A stretch of DNA of 64,000 bases from a virus, in IMG/VR virus record IMGVR_UViG_3300030419_006925, positions 1 to 64,000 of that record; one strand, given 5' to 3'. Made by a program: the position numbers and the translations under genes. How positions within the stretch are numbered: the first letter of the stretch is position 1; each line of letters begins with the position of its first letter. Positions 7,043 through 16,200 of the stretch are shown one piece after another. A model generated the notes under the pieces. That model was not told where the DNA came from, did no database searches, and saw only the letters and a program-made list of their open reading frames with translations.

Positions 7043-7621
7043 TCACGCTGCAGATTCAAGTGCTGCGATAATCTGTGCCTTTGTTGTGCGCGTGTTCACT
7101 TTCAAGCCTTGTTGCTTTGCTACTTCAAGAAGCTCAGCCTTCTTCATGGAAGCACTCCAGTTTGCCATTTGGGGAGTCTCTGCGGTGTTGCCATTGTCGA
7201 CGATTGATACCAACTCGATCTCGAAGTTGATGTTCTTTCCGGCTAAGGGATGATTGAAGTCAAGGACAACCTCGTTCTCATGCAAGGCTTCTACCTTTGC
7301 AACAAAGGGGCCGCGAGGACCATTACCCTGAATCATTCGACCAACCTCAAATTCAAAGTCGGGCGCAAATGCCGTCTTGGGAATAGCTTGCACTGATGCC
7401 TCTCTTCGTGGGCCATAAGCCTCATCGGCAGACAGCGACACAGATTTCTGTTCGCCGGCAGTCATTCCGACAAGTGCGGAATCAAATCCCGGGATCATCT
7501 GCCCGGAACCTACTTGGAAATCTAGAGTGCGCCCACGCTCGCGCGAATTGTCAAACTCTGTTCCGTCTTCAAATGTGCCTCTATAGTGCACGTGGACAGT
7601 GTGTCCATTTTCTACTTTCAT
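7043..7621 (-). CDS. SlyD-type FKBP peptidyl-prolyl isomerase with C-terminal SAP/HeH-like segment
   Basis: 192 residues from the ATG at 7621, which has a strong AGGAG site; the longer frame from 7666 is not needed. Residues 1-145 follow the SlyD/FKBP pattern: VHYRGTFEDGTEFDNS, then GQMIPGFDSAL (the isomerase core). An inserted flap domain is followed by DFNHPLAGKNINFEIE, the typical end of the SlyD fold. Such enzymes speed proline isomerisation and act as folding chaperones. After a short linker, residues about 158-192 (KKAELLEVAKQQGLKV, then TKAQIIAALE) match the two-helix pattern of SAP/HeH/Rho-N segments, which often bind DNA or RNA. I do not see the metal-binding His-rich tail of bacterial SlyD. 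The gene has its own candidate promoter at 7657-7685. Confidence 0.9.
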   Translation of the reverse strand: MKVENGHTVHVHYRGTFEDGTEFDNSRERGRTLDFQVGSGQMIPGFDSALVGMTAGEQKSVSLSADEAYGPRREASVQAIPKTAFAPDFEFEVGRMIQGNGPRGPFVAKVEALHENEVVLDFNHPLAGKNINFEIELVSIVDNGNTAETPQMANWSASMKKAELLEVAKQQGLKVNTRTTKAQIIAALESAA

Positions 7622-7656
7622 TATTTCTCCTATTAGTGATGAAAACCATCTTGATA

Positions 7657-7685
7657 AAGATAACACATATATTAATTTATGTCAA
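7657..7685 (-). promoter_or_regulatory. Strong-looking sigma-70-type promoter with extended -10 before the FKBP gene
   Basis: On the minus strand TTGACA (7680-7685, perfect consensus) is followed after 17 bases by TATCTT (7657-7662), with TGT directly before the -10 box as in extended -10 promoters. The -35 box lies in the last codons of the small membrane protein gene and the -10 box in the 50-base gap before the FKBP start. ATGTGTTAT around the -10 also occurs in the 12126-12154 candidate. Confidence 0.55.
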
Positions 7686-7974
7686 CATCTTTTTGTGTAA
7701 TTTTTATCCAAAAGCCCCACATAAGCGGCACCATTAGCCAATGTAGGCACCCAATCCATGCAACTGGGATGAGCGTGTAAAAAGCAGGGTGTACAAATTT
7801 TCCAAGGCCGGCAAACAATAGCGGAAACAATACGTCCTCTATTATTTCCCATGCCACTATGATCACCACCAGCGCTAATCCGTGTTCTTTCAGGGTTTTC
7901 TTAAGAGAGCCTGAGCTTACATGATGTAGCTTGTGCCCTATTCTATGTTTAATCCAGTTCCACGCTTTTTTCAA
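7672..7974 (-). CDS. Small multi-pass membrane protein
   Basis: 100 residues from a TTG start (7972-7974) with an AGGAG site seven bases upstream; the frame overlaps the end of the RuvC-like gene by 26 bases. The N-terminus is basic (KKAWNWIKHRIGHKLHH). Three hydrophobic stretches follow, roughly residues 32-50 (LALVVIIVAWEIIEDVLFPLL), 52-70 and 72-92, the last rich in Trp and Met. The basic N-terminus would stay in the cytoplasm. No catalytic motif or named family is recognised. A role in lysis (holin-like) or in the host envelope is possible from size and topology alone; three helices and a basic end also occur in many unrelated small phage proteins. Confidence 0.72.
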   Translation of the reverse strand: MKKAWNWIKHRIGHKLHHVSSGSLKKTLKEHGLALVVIIVAWEIIEDVLFPLLFAGLGKFVHPAFYTLIPVAWIGCLHWLMVPLMWGFWIKITQKDVDIN

Positions 7975-8518
7975 TTAGATCTCCTGCTTTTGCTACTACT
8001 ATGGCATCCGCCCGATCATATGATTCTGGCTTCGGATTACCAAATTTTGTATACTCTACATGAAATGCGGGCTCTATTTCAAGAAGGTGTTTTAAAACCA
8101 CTTCTTTTGCCTTCTGGCCGCGTTTCACCTTAATACCACAATGCTTGCGCGCAGATGTAGCTGCGATGTATTGTGGCTCAATTTCGAACATTTCATAAAT
8201 AAGCCACGAAACAACACCATTGAAAGTCATAAGTGTAGAAAGGGTCTTGGCTGAGGATTTACCTCTCATGAACATGTGCAGTGGTTGTTCGATATATATG
8301 TGTTTGATTGGGAATTTTGATTCACCCCATCCTCCGGTATCTTCTTGGTCTAGTTGGTAATTTTCAAACAAGTCTTCAATATATTCTTTTAAGACGGTCG
8401 CTTTTTTAAAAATACCCTCATGTTTTCTCAAATCGATGGAGCTATAGTGCAACAATTGGCCTTCTGCTGCCACCGCAAACCCAGTAATACTTGTCGAAAT
8501 ATCGATACCTAAAACCAT
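7949..8518 (-). CDS. RuvC-like Holliday junction resolvase
   Basis: 189 residues from the ATG at 8518, overlapping the stop of the upstream gene by one base (TGATG). The N-terminus LGIDISTSITGFAVA carries the first catalytic Asp of the RuvC/RNase H-like fold. IYIEQPLHMF supplies the conserved Glu, and YDRADAIVVAKAG near the C-terminus supplies the last acidic residues. The protein would cut branched DNA left by recombination and replication before packaging, the task done in T4 by the unrelated gp49. It leads the replication and repair genes after the virion genes. Its length is close to that of bacterial RuvC. The downstream membrane protein overlaps its 3' end. Confidence 0.85.
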   Translation of the reverse strand: MVLGIDISTSITGFAVAAEGQLLHYSSIDLRKHEGIFKKATVLKEYIEDLFENYQLDQEDTGGWGESKFPIKHIYIEQPLHMFMRGKSSAKTLSTLMTFNGVVSWLIYEMFEIEPQYIAATSARKHCGIKVKRGQKAKEVVLKHLLEIEPAFHVEYTKFGNPKPESYDRADAIVVAKAGDLIEKSVELD

Positions 8519-9954
8519 CAAATATCCATTTTTAATTTAAATGTAAGATCTTGATCTTCTTTTTTCAAAACAGGATTGGCCAAAGTGGCAATCCCTATCA
8601 AGTTTTTGTTATCATCATACACCGCAATCTTTGAAATGTATACCTGTCTTTTAAAAGATGCGCTATGATCGCTATAACTGGAACTGACCGTGTTTTTGAT
8701 CATCCTTTTGCTGTTCTCTTCGTAAACATGGGAGGACGTGAACGCTAGTTGTTCTTGGTTGTAGGCTATGTACGTTGGATTGTTTGAATAATTAACCTTT
8801 CCTCTTGGTGCGTGTGCGTGCAGGGTCATAACTTGGGTTGTGGTTTCGCCCTCAAAAGATAATCCAAAGGAAGCCTTCTTGAAAATTGTGGGTCCGCCGG
8901 AACCAACATTATCTTCATTGACATCATCTCTAGCGCCGGCGCCCCAAAGTGTCCATTTTGGCTTTTGTGTGTCATTGGAGCTATTAGGTATCAGTGTTAC
9001 ACTCTTTGCTGAGTGCATTTCCCAAGAGCCAGTTAGAAGTATAAATCCCTCATTATATAGCACAACCCCCGCAACCGATCCGGATCCCAAACCAGATGGA
9101 GAGGATGGCGTAGCCTGTTGTTGTATCAGTTCCCCGTTTTTCTTGCTGTCCTTTAATTCAGCAATCAGTGAGCCAGTGTAGTACCACTGCAGGCTTACAG
9201 AGCCCGGGCGGATCCTTTTACCATAAAAAATTGAAGGAATGTGGATTAAGTTGAGTGTCTGTTGATCTTTATCCCAGCCATCTCCGTAACTTGAGGAAAC
9301 CAAATAGTGAGGGCTTATGCCCCCGTACAGATTGAGAATATTTCTCAATGACCAATAATTCATGTTGTGGCTGCAGCCGGCTGTGTCCTTGCATGCTGGG
9401 CCGGTCGCTCCTTCTGCATCGACATCAGATGACGCCGAAGGAGTTGTTATATATTCTCTTTTGATCGTCGCCCACTGCGGGTAGCTTCCAGTTAATATAT
9501 CCCCATATTGAAATTCATTATCATAAACTGTGCCGGAAATGGTAGAACCCATTTTCAAACTAATGCGCGAACTGTCCTTATGTACGTAAGGATAGATTGG
9601 CGGACGATTCGTGCCTCGGGCTGCGGCCTTGGCAGCGGTGGCCGCGGCGTCTGGCGAGGGTCGATTGGCAATATACATAGTTGAGGCCGCTCCGCCGCGG
9701 GTGCCGAGGTCGGCGCGATCTACTTTAGAATACGTAGGGACATCAATGTTATATTCATACAGGCTGATGAAACCAGATGATGCACTATAGCCAGCGTCTA
9801 GATCCCCCAAGACATTCTTGGCAAACGCGGCAGAACTGGACCCCGGCTGATTGTTATAATATATCTTACTATCATAAATGAAGAACTCACTCCGAGGGTA
9901 AGTCTTCATGGTGTTTATATTAACATCATTTTTGCCAAACTTGCGGTAAGGCAT
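8518..9954 (-). CDS. Virion protein of unknown function, paralogue of the next gene upstream
   Basis: 478 residues from the ATG at 9954. It is rich in Ser, Thr, Gly and Tyr, with short beta-prone stretches and no signal peptide or membrane helix, like many phage tail or fibre proteins. Its end (SNNPTYIAY, then ISKIAVYDDNKNLIGIATL and LANPVLKKE) aligns with the end of the protein encoded at 9957-11072 (SSNPTYLSG, VGLYNAQNELLAIAKL, LSEPLKKS). The mid-part (GVVLYNEGFILLTGSW against GVIFYQAGICVLSASA) also corresponds. The two are therefore paralogues, this one with extra sequence. I recognise no named family; a repeated tail or decoration subunit is the best guess from context. Confidence 0.75.
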   Translation of the reverse strand: MPYRKFGKNDVNINTMKTYPRSEFFIYDSKIYYNNQPGSSSAAFAKNVLGDLDAGYSASSGFISLYEYNIDVPTYSKVDRADLGTRGGAASTMYIANRPSPDAAATAAKAAARGTNRPPIYPYVHKDSSRISLKMGSTISGTVYDNEFQYGDILTGSYPQWATIKREYITTPSASSDVDAEGATGPACKDTAGCSHNMNYWSLRNILNLYGGISPHYLVSSSYGDGWDKDQQTLNLIHIPSIFYGKRIRPGSVSLQWYYTGSLIAELKDSKKNGELIQQQATPSSPSGLGSGSVAGVVLYNEGFILLTGSWEMHSAKSVTLIPNSSNDTQKPKWTLWGAGARDDVNEDNVGSGGPTIFKKASFGLSFEGETTTQVMTLHAHAPRGKVNYSNNPTYIAYNQEQLAFTSSHVYEENSKRMIKNTVSSSYSDHSASFKRQVYISKIAVYDDNKNLIGIATLANPVLKKEDQDLTFKLKMDI

Positions 9955-9956
9955 TT

Positions 9957-11072
9957 TTAATAATCCAATCGAACTCTAATCGCTAATTCGTTATCCACGC
10001 TCTTCTTGAGGGGTTCTGACAATTTAGCAATTGCCAACAATTCGTTCTGAGCATTATATAGTCCAACCGTTGTCACATACGATACGGGATTGTCCGAGGC
10101 TACATTCTTAACTCTGATCTTGGAGCCCGAAAGATATGTCGGGTTTGAACTATAGTTGAACGCGTTGTATCCAGCGCGACACGTAAACAAGGTTGAATTA
10201 ATTTGGGTTGTGTTGTTGAATGAGATGTTGTGAATTCTATGTCGCAAGGCGTCACAACTTCCGCTGATGGAGCCTGTGAACAACGCTTGATGAACATTGT
10301 ATGTGTTGCCGTCAATGCCGGGGCCCCAGAATGTCGAACAGGTGGTTGGCTGGTTGTTTGATGCGCCGGGTGCTCTGTCGCCCATTGGGAATACCGCAGA
10401 CGCGGAAAGCACACAAATTCCTGCTTGGTAGAAAATTACTCCATAGCCCGAACCGGTTGCTGACGTGTTGTCGTAGAGTACGCCGTAATCACCACCATTC
10501 GTAGTGTTGATCCCTGTACCATCGACACGGGCTGCGGAATCTTGCAGTGTCAAAGTGTTTCCGCCATGAACTGCTGTGTCCCATGAGCCGGAAGAGATGG
10601 TTATACTAAAGGTATTTTTCTTGATTTCGTCCTTGACGAGAAGTCTGGAGAAATCGATGAAAAAGCACTCCTTCATTGTTCCAACTTGATCTAAAACTAA
10701 GTCGTTCTCGAATGCTCTAAGGGTGGAAGTTGAACTGGTTGTGGAGCCAGTGAATCCTAAAAGAACCTGTGCATGCAAGTTGTACATGTTGATTTTCTTT
10801 GCATTTTGGGTGGCTGTCGATGAAGAAAGCGGAGAACCCGCGGAATACCCACAAGAAAGATCGAAAATATGGTTCGCGGACGAACTTAAAACAGGATAGT
10901 CATATACCGACTGGAACATCCCGTGTGTGTAATTTTTGATATTGTTTTCGTTTGGGAACGTTCCGTATGTTGCAGTTAAGATTGTTCCAGTGATTGGAAT
11001 AACCTCATGCAAAAAAGTTCTCGTTGTTGTTACATCTGATGCCGGGTTAATTGGCTGATAGCTACGTGGCAT
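9957..11072 (-). CDS. Virion protein of unknown function, paralogue of the next gene downstream
   Basis: 371 residues with a GGAG site before the ATG at 11072. It is rich in Ser, Thr, Asn and Gly and predicted to be mainly beta. It shares with the 478-residue neighbour a central GVIFYQAGICVLSASAVF segment, a DALRHRIHNISFNNTTQI region and a closing module with YSSNPTYLSG and LLAIAKLSEPLKKS. The shared order suggests tandem duplication followed by divergence. Its position after other presumed tail genes and before the DNA genes fits a tail, fibre or surface protein. No enzyme motif is visible. Confidence 0.75.
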   Translation of the reverse strand: MPRSYQPINPASDVTTTRTFLHEVIPITGTILTATYGTFPNENNIKNYTHGMFQSVYDYPVLSSSANHIFDLSCGYSAGSPLSSSTATQNAKKINMYNLHAQVLLGFTGSTTSSTSTLRAFENDLVLDQVGTMKECFFIDFSRLLVKDEIKKNTFSITISSGSWDTAVHGGNTLTLQDSAARVDGTGINTTNGGDYGVLYDNTSATGSGYGVIFYQAGICVLSASAVFPMGDRAPGASNNQPTTCSTFWGPGIDGNTYNVHQALFTGSISGSCDALRHRIHNISFNNTTQINSTLFTCRAGYNAFNYSSNPTYLSGSKIRVKNVASDNPVSYVTTVGLYNAQNELLAIAKLSEPLKKSVDNELAIRVRLDY

Positions 11073-11095
11073 ATATATTCTCCGTTAAATTTTTA

Positions 11096-12079
11096 TTATG
11101 CATTCTTCTTGAACACTCTTATTGGGATTTCCATTTGTACTCCGGTTTTTGTTCCGGTGATTTTCACCATTGTATCAATTGACTTACCTGCGACTCCGGA
11201 AATGGTTCTACTAGTGCCGTATCTACTGAATAAGTCGTCAGTTACTAAAGTCGTATCGAAATTCAAAGCGGTAACCGTTGCCCGGGGTCCAAGAATGTTT
11301 GATGTCGCAGTATCAAGTCGGGCATCCGTAAGTCTTCTGACTACTAGATTTGGAACTCCTCTGATTGCGCTCATTACGTGGTTTCGATAAGACTTGTCGG
11401 TGCCGCCGGGACCTACTCCCCTTAATTTCAGGGCGACGATAGCTTCACCATCACCACCGTTGTTGTTAAATACGGCGCCCGGAGCGGGTTCTAAGACTCT
11501 CGAAATAAATCTGTTGTCGTATGATACATGAAATGTCTTATCTCTCAATCCCTGAGCAACTATGTAATTGGCAACATTCGCGGCTGTTCCGGCGATTTCT
11601 TCGGTATGGAGACCTGTTTCCAAAATGATTTTTGTTCCATTTCTTTCGCCGGCCCTAAGAACCTGCAGATCTCCGCCGGAGGACATGCCTCCAAAGGCTG
11701 TCACTAGCGCATCGGCGGTTACCCCGTCATGAACAGCCAAAATAAATATCCCATCCCTTGGGCGTGCAGCTTGGGTAACCTGATCGTTTCTAACCATCAT
11801 CGGAAGATAAAGGACTCCCGGGTTTGGAAGAGTAAGAAGTCCATAATTAATATTAGCATTAAATCCAGTATGGGCTTCGAATACTGGGGTCTGCATAATT
11901 TCTAAATCGTAGTATGCACTACCAGAGGCGTGATTCTTGTCATATAGATTATAGTTAATCTCATCATCGCCAAAACTATATTTGACAATCTGAAATTGTC
12001 CGTTTGCCATTCTTTTGCGGCCTTGTTCGGTCAAGACTGCATCTAGAATTATGTCACCTGAGTTGTCTAAGAGTGCCAT
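11096..12079 (-). CDS. Phage structural-type protein of the LTEQGRKRM family
   Basis: 327 residues, ATG at 12079 behind GAGGAAA. The N-terminus contains IILDAVLTEQGRKRMANGQF followed by IVKYSFGDDEINY. The protein encoded at 12158-13261 repeats this closely (IVIDAALTEKGRKHM, FALGDDEIDY), and the 440-residue protein at 23003-24325 repeats it loosely. The C-terminal parts of the first two also match (ILGPRATVTALNF and IRGPRGSVGAFNI, then a final IPIR). This pattern is familiar from structural regions of large marine-type phages, but I know of no tested function. A candidate promoter lies just upstream at 12126-12154, so this gene and the ones after it may be transcribed separately. Confidence 0.78.
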   Translation of the reverse strand: MALLDNSGDIILDAVLTEQGRKRMANGQFQIVKYSFGDDEINYNLYDKNHASGSAYYDLEIMQTPVFEAHTGFNANINYGLLTLPNPGVLYLPMMVRNDQVTQAARPRDGIFILAVHDGVTADALVTAFGGMSSGGDLQVLRAGERNGTKIILETGLHTEEIAGTAANVANYIVAQGLRDKTFHVSYDNRFISRVLEPAPGAVFNNNGGDGEAIVALKLRGVGPGGTDKSYRNHVMSAIRGVPNLVVRRLTDARLDTATSNILGPRATVTALNFDTTLVTDDLFSRYGTSRTISGVAGKSIDTMVKITGTKTGVQMEIPIRVFKKNA

Positions 12080-12125
12080 TTATTTTCCTCACTTGTAAAA
12101 TAATTAGTATTTTTTAATTAAAAGT

Positions 12126-12154
12126 AGTATAACACATTAAATATTTACTTGAAA
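12126..12154 (-). promoter_or_regulatory. Possible promoter in the 78-base gap before the gene at 12079
   Basis: On the minus strand TTTCAA (12149-12154) and TATACT (12126-12131) are 17 bases apart, and the -10 box is preceded by TGT. The -10 region shares ATGTGTTAT with the better promoter at 7657-7685. The -35 box is weak. The gap is AT-rich and holds no gene. Confidence 0.35.
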
Positions 12155-12157
12155 GAT

Positions 12158-13261
12158 TTACGTGCCAGAATATCGAATTAATCTGATTGGAATCTGAATT
12201 TGTGAATTGGTGGTGGCGCCAACCACATATATAGCAGTATCTATATAATCAAATTTTGTTGAACCACCGAAAATTGTCTGATCAATATGACCAAATTCAG
12301 TGTACCTGAGATCTCTAGTGCCCGTTGAATTTATTTTTAGCTGGGGTGTCACTTTTATATTAAAGGCACCAACGGATCCTCGGGGTCCTCGGATATCCGA
12401 GAAAGCAACACTATGCTCGGAAGTTGCCGCGGTGAAGTCAGAAATCAGATTATCCGTAGTTTTAATTATAAATGTGGCGAAATCATCAAATTGATTCTCC
12501 AATGACACGGGAGGCATTTCCATCAAGCCATCAAGTTCTATTTGACTTTGGTTGCTCGGAAAATTCTGAAATTTAGCGTTCCTTGTTGACCCAAGAACCT
12601 TCGATACAAGCCGGTTGTCGGCATAAATAATAAAGTCCTGATCCAATAAAAATTTTTCTATTATATATCGACGTCGGTGGTCATAATTACCCGCCGGCGA
12701 GGAGAAGGTGACGCTGTCCGGTGGCACATCTATCCCGGTTTCGACTACAAATTTAATTTTTTCAGACTTATTTTCTTGTATAAATCTGAATCCTTTTGTA
12801 ATTCCTTCCTCGCTACTATCGCTGGCTAGTTGGTTTATTTTCTCGGTAGTTTCATCGTTTACTGAAACACAATAAACCGAACCAGTAAGAGACGGAGTCT
12901 GCTTGAGGCATTTATTTTGTTTCAGAATTGGCAGATAAGTCAAAAACGCATGTGGGTGTTCTGGGTTATAATCGGCGTGTTGCAGTTCTTCTCTTTTTAA
13001 ATATAAGATCCCTTTATCAAAAGAATTTAATCCATATTGTATATTCTTGTGTTCGTTTGTGCATGCTTCAAACATTTTAGAGTGTTTGAGGCCAGCGGTA
13101 TCACCTCTAGCAGAATCTGGGTCACAGAGAGTGTAGTCTATTTCGTCGTCGCCTAATGCAAACTTTGAAATTTTAAATGTTCCGCGGACCATATGCTTCC
13201 TTCCCTTTTCGGTCAAGGCTGCATCGATAACAATTGAGTCACTTGTGGTGATAAACGCCAT
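12158..13261 (-). CDS. Phage structural-type protein of the LTEQGRKRM family, second copy
   Basis: 367 residues, ATG at 13261 behind GAGGAG, directly after the stop of the upstream gene. It opens with SIVIDAALTEKGRKHMVRGT and FALGDDEIDYTL, the same module as the 327-residue protein downstream. It keeps the matching later elements: a long middle with a predicted nucleotide-free beta/alpha mix, YIIEKFLLDQDFIIYADNRL (compare the YDNRFISRVLEP stretch in the neighbour), IRGPRGSVGAFNI and a terminal IQIPIRLI. The tandem arrangement shows duplication. The role is probably structural, by position between large virion genes. No catalytic motif, membrane segment or signal peptide is visible. Confidence 0.78.
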   Translation of the reverse strand: MAFITTSDSIVIDAALTEKGRKHMVRGTFKISKFALGDDEIDYTLCDPDSARGDTAGLKHSKMFEACTNEHKNIQYGLNSFDKGILYLKREELQHADYNPEHPHAFLTYLPILKQNKCLKQTPSLTGSVYCVSVNDETTEKINQLASDSSEEGITKGFRFIQENKSEKIKFVVETGIDVPPDSVTFSSPAGNYDHRRRYIIEKFLLDQDFIIYADNRLVSKVLGSTRNAKFQNFPSNQSQIELDGLMEMPPVSLENQFDDFATFIIKTTDNLISDFTAATSEHSVAFSDIRGPRGSVGAFNIKVTPQLKINSTGTRDLRYTEFGHIDQTIFGGSTKFDYIDTAIYVVGATTNSQIQIPIRLIRYSGT

Positions 13262-16200
13262 TTATGTCTCCTCGGTCCACGTCTCTGTCGAAGTGTAGTT
13301 TTCTGTTCTTAGATTAAAATTCACATTAATATCTAGTTTTTTGCCGGTTTTTTTGGATGTTAATCTTATTTTGAATTTTTTATCAAACAGTGTGTCTTCG
13401 CCAGAGTCGCCAATTATTACTTTATGTGCCTGCGTGGCGGCCGGCTTGGAATAATCAACATCCGTATCATTAATTAATATTTGAGATATGTTCGGTTCGA
13501 GTTGCATAACCTTCTTGAATGACGTTGAAACTCTAGTTAACGTGTTGTCGACAAAATCAGATTCCTCTATAGCATTAAATATAGAATACAAGTATCCCCC
13601 ATCATCTATCAACTGGCATTCTAAAACTTTGGATAGTTCCCCGGGCACACCATTTTCCGTCACAAATCTGAATAAATAATAGTATTTTTTATTCGGCTGT
13701 ATTTCATCAGCTATCATGTGATCTGCGTAGGTCAGTGCACTATCTTTAATTTTTAAATCAATTCTGCTAATCAGGTGATTGTTAAAATCATCGTAAGATG
13801 ATGGCTTCGAAGTGATCCTATACATTTCAATATATCTTGCTGGAGATTCTGAGAAGATGTCAATCACTTCAGTTGCCAAAAGATCTTTGGAATTTAAGTA
13901 GTTGCTTCGCAGGGTCCTGTCTTCTTCGCTTATGGTTATTGGATACATCTTATTGGGCTGAAAATCATCATGCATTACGTTAAATCCGATCTTTTTTGAA
14001 TTATCAAGAAACTGGAACGGTATGCTTGTTATTGTGTTTCCGGGGCTATCGTATATTCCTAATTTTTTACTGTACATCGGTATTTTGAAGATCTTAATGC
14101 AGGGCTCAATGTCTAAGTAAAAATCGGCCAGATGTGGAGTGGTGCTCAAGTCTACATTTTTAGTAGCAAATTCGTTTCGTTGCGAGAGGGCTGTGTATCT
14201 CGGAGATTCTGAGAGGATTTCGCGAACATCTCCAATATTGCTGCCCACATAACTCACATTAGCTAAAGAGAATTCGGTAGCAAAAAGCTGATCTGCTGAT
14301 TCCATATTTCTTGGGTCGTAGAACTGCACGCAATAATACTCAGGCACTCCATCCAAATTTTCATCGATGGTTCCGATCATTTTTGTTAATCTAAACTCGC
14401 GATAACGATATTTGTGACCCGTTACTGCAACATAGGCATAACAATCATATGTGTATTCTTTTCCGTACTTTACTTGGGTATCTTTATATTCTATATAGGG
14501 AGCGGCCAAGGATGAATTAAAGAACCAAAAATTTTGTAAATTTAATAACTCCGAACTTCCCTCTTGTGTGTTGCCTTCAAATTTTTCTATCTTATATGCC
14601 AAGACTTCTGCTTTTTTGTTTGCAGGATTAAAAAGATATCTTAATATCTGTTCAGACTGTGTGGTATATTGGGACAGTTGTTCTTCAAAATCACTGCCTT
14701 CCTCCATATCTAATCCGTCATGTGCCTCCGTCATGTCCACTCCCAATTCCATGTAGTCTCTCAAATATTGTAATGTTCCTTCCATGGTTTGTAGAATCTT
14801 CACGCTGTCATTATATCTATCCAGCGAATTGTCATAATAAGTTGATCTAAACTCGTTCATGTGACTTCGGCGCTCCGCGGTTTTGTCATAGCTGAGTTTC
14901 CATGCCCGTTTGCGGACCTCATATCCCGGGTAAAAATAATTTTTATTCAGCGCGTCGTCAAAATGATTATAAAGGTAGCTAAGAAACTCAAGATAATCAA
15001 AAGATTTTAATTTTATGTTAGAGAATTCACTCTGCACGTCGGACGCGATGTCCGAAAGGACGTGTCTCGTCTGTTTTACAAACGACTTCTCTGAATATTG
15101 TAAACCGGCTAGCGCGCCGTCATCAATGTCTTTTAGCATCTCCATGAATTTAGAAGAAAGGCCGTGATCCTCTATGATATCTCTTAGCGGAAGACCATCA
15201 GTTAAATTTAACTCGTTAGCGTTCCAATATTTTGGCTCGTCGGGCCTTCCGGTGACGTCGGAGTGGGTATTTTCATATCTTGGAAATTTTAGATTGATCT
15301 CATAAGGGTGTTGGAGTATATGCTGCGACTTGTTATTTATACTCTCCAAGGACGACTCATATGTGTCCTCATCTCCGCCCGGCATATTGAGGGTGCTGTA
15401 GATTATATTTTTATACATCTTTTTTATCACATTTTCCGTTGATGATGAGTGTATGTGATAAGGGAAGGCTCCAACCCACTCATTGTAGACGTCAGTATAG
15501 CCGTTGGTAAAGGCTGAGGCTCCGGGGCTCATGTAATACATGACACGGTTGAAGTATATATCTAATAGTTCGCGGGACTGATCCTCCAGTGCGGCAATGT
15601 CCCAGCCTATTAAATCATCCGATTCGGGCGCAATTGGCGATGGATCCATTTTACCATAACTTACAACTTCCCAATAACTATAAATATTTGGTATAAGCAA
15701 TTCGCTTCTTTCGGAAGACCAATCTTGGTATCTTTGTACATCCTCATTATAGTTGAAATATTTTGCTTGTATTTTGTACACGGCGGAGGCATCTGCAGCC
15801 GATGAATATATCTTTGTCTGCATGTTAGAATATGGCATCGGTATACTAAAAACTTGATCGTAAAACACGCGGTCGATATTCATTAAATTGTCAAAATTGT
15901 TTTCGCCAAACTTGCCGCCGGAGAAAAGCTCTTTCCAAAATTTGTCCCCTTTGGTGTTTTCTTCGTTCGCATAAAGCCTAACTGGCATTCTATAATTGGG
16001 AACAAGCGTGCGATCATTTATCGCTTTTATGAACACCGGATTTACTTCTATTTTTGAAATATATTTAGACTTGGACTCCAGCTTGTACGTTGTTATGCCT
16101 CTTATCGATTCGTCTGGGCCCTCGACGAAGATTTGGGGTGGCGCTAGCGTATACGTTGACACATAGGCTTCTGTTTCTATTTCCTCCAGATCGGGCTCTT

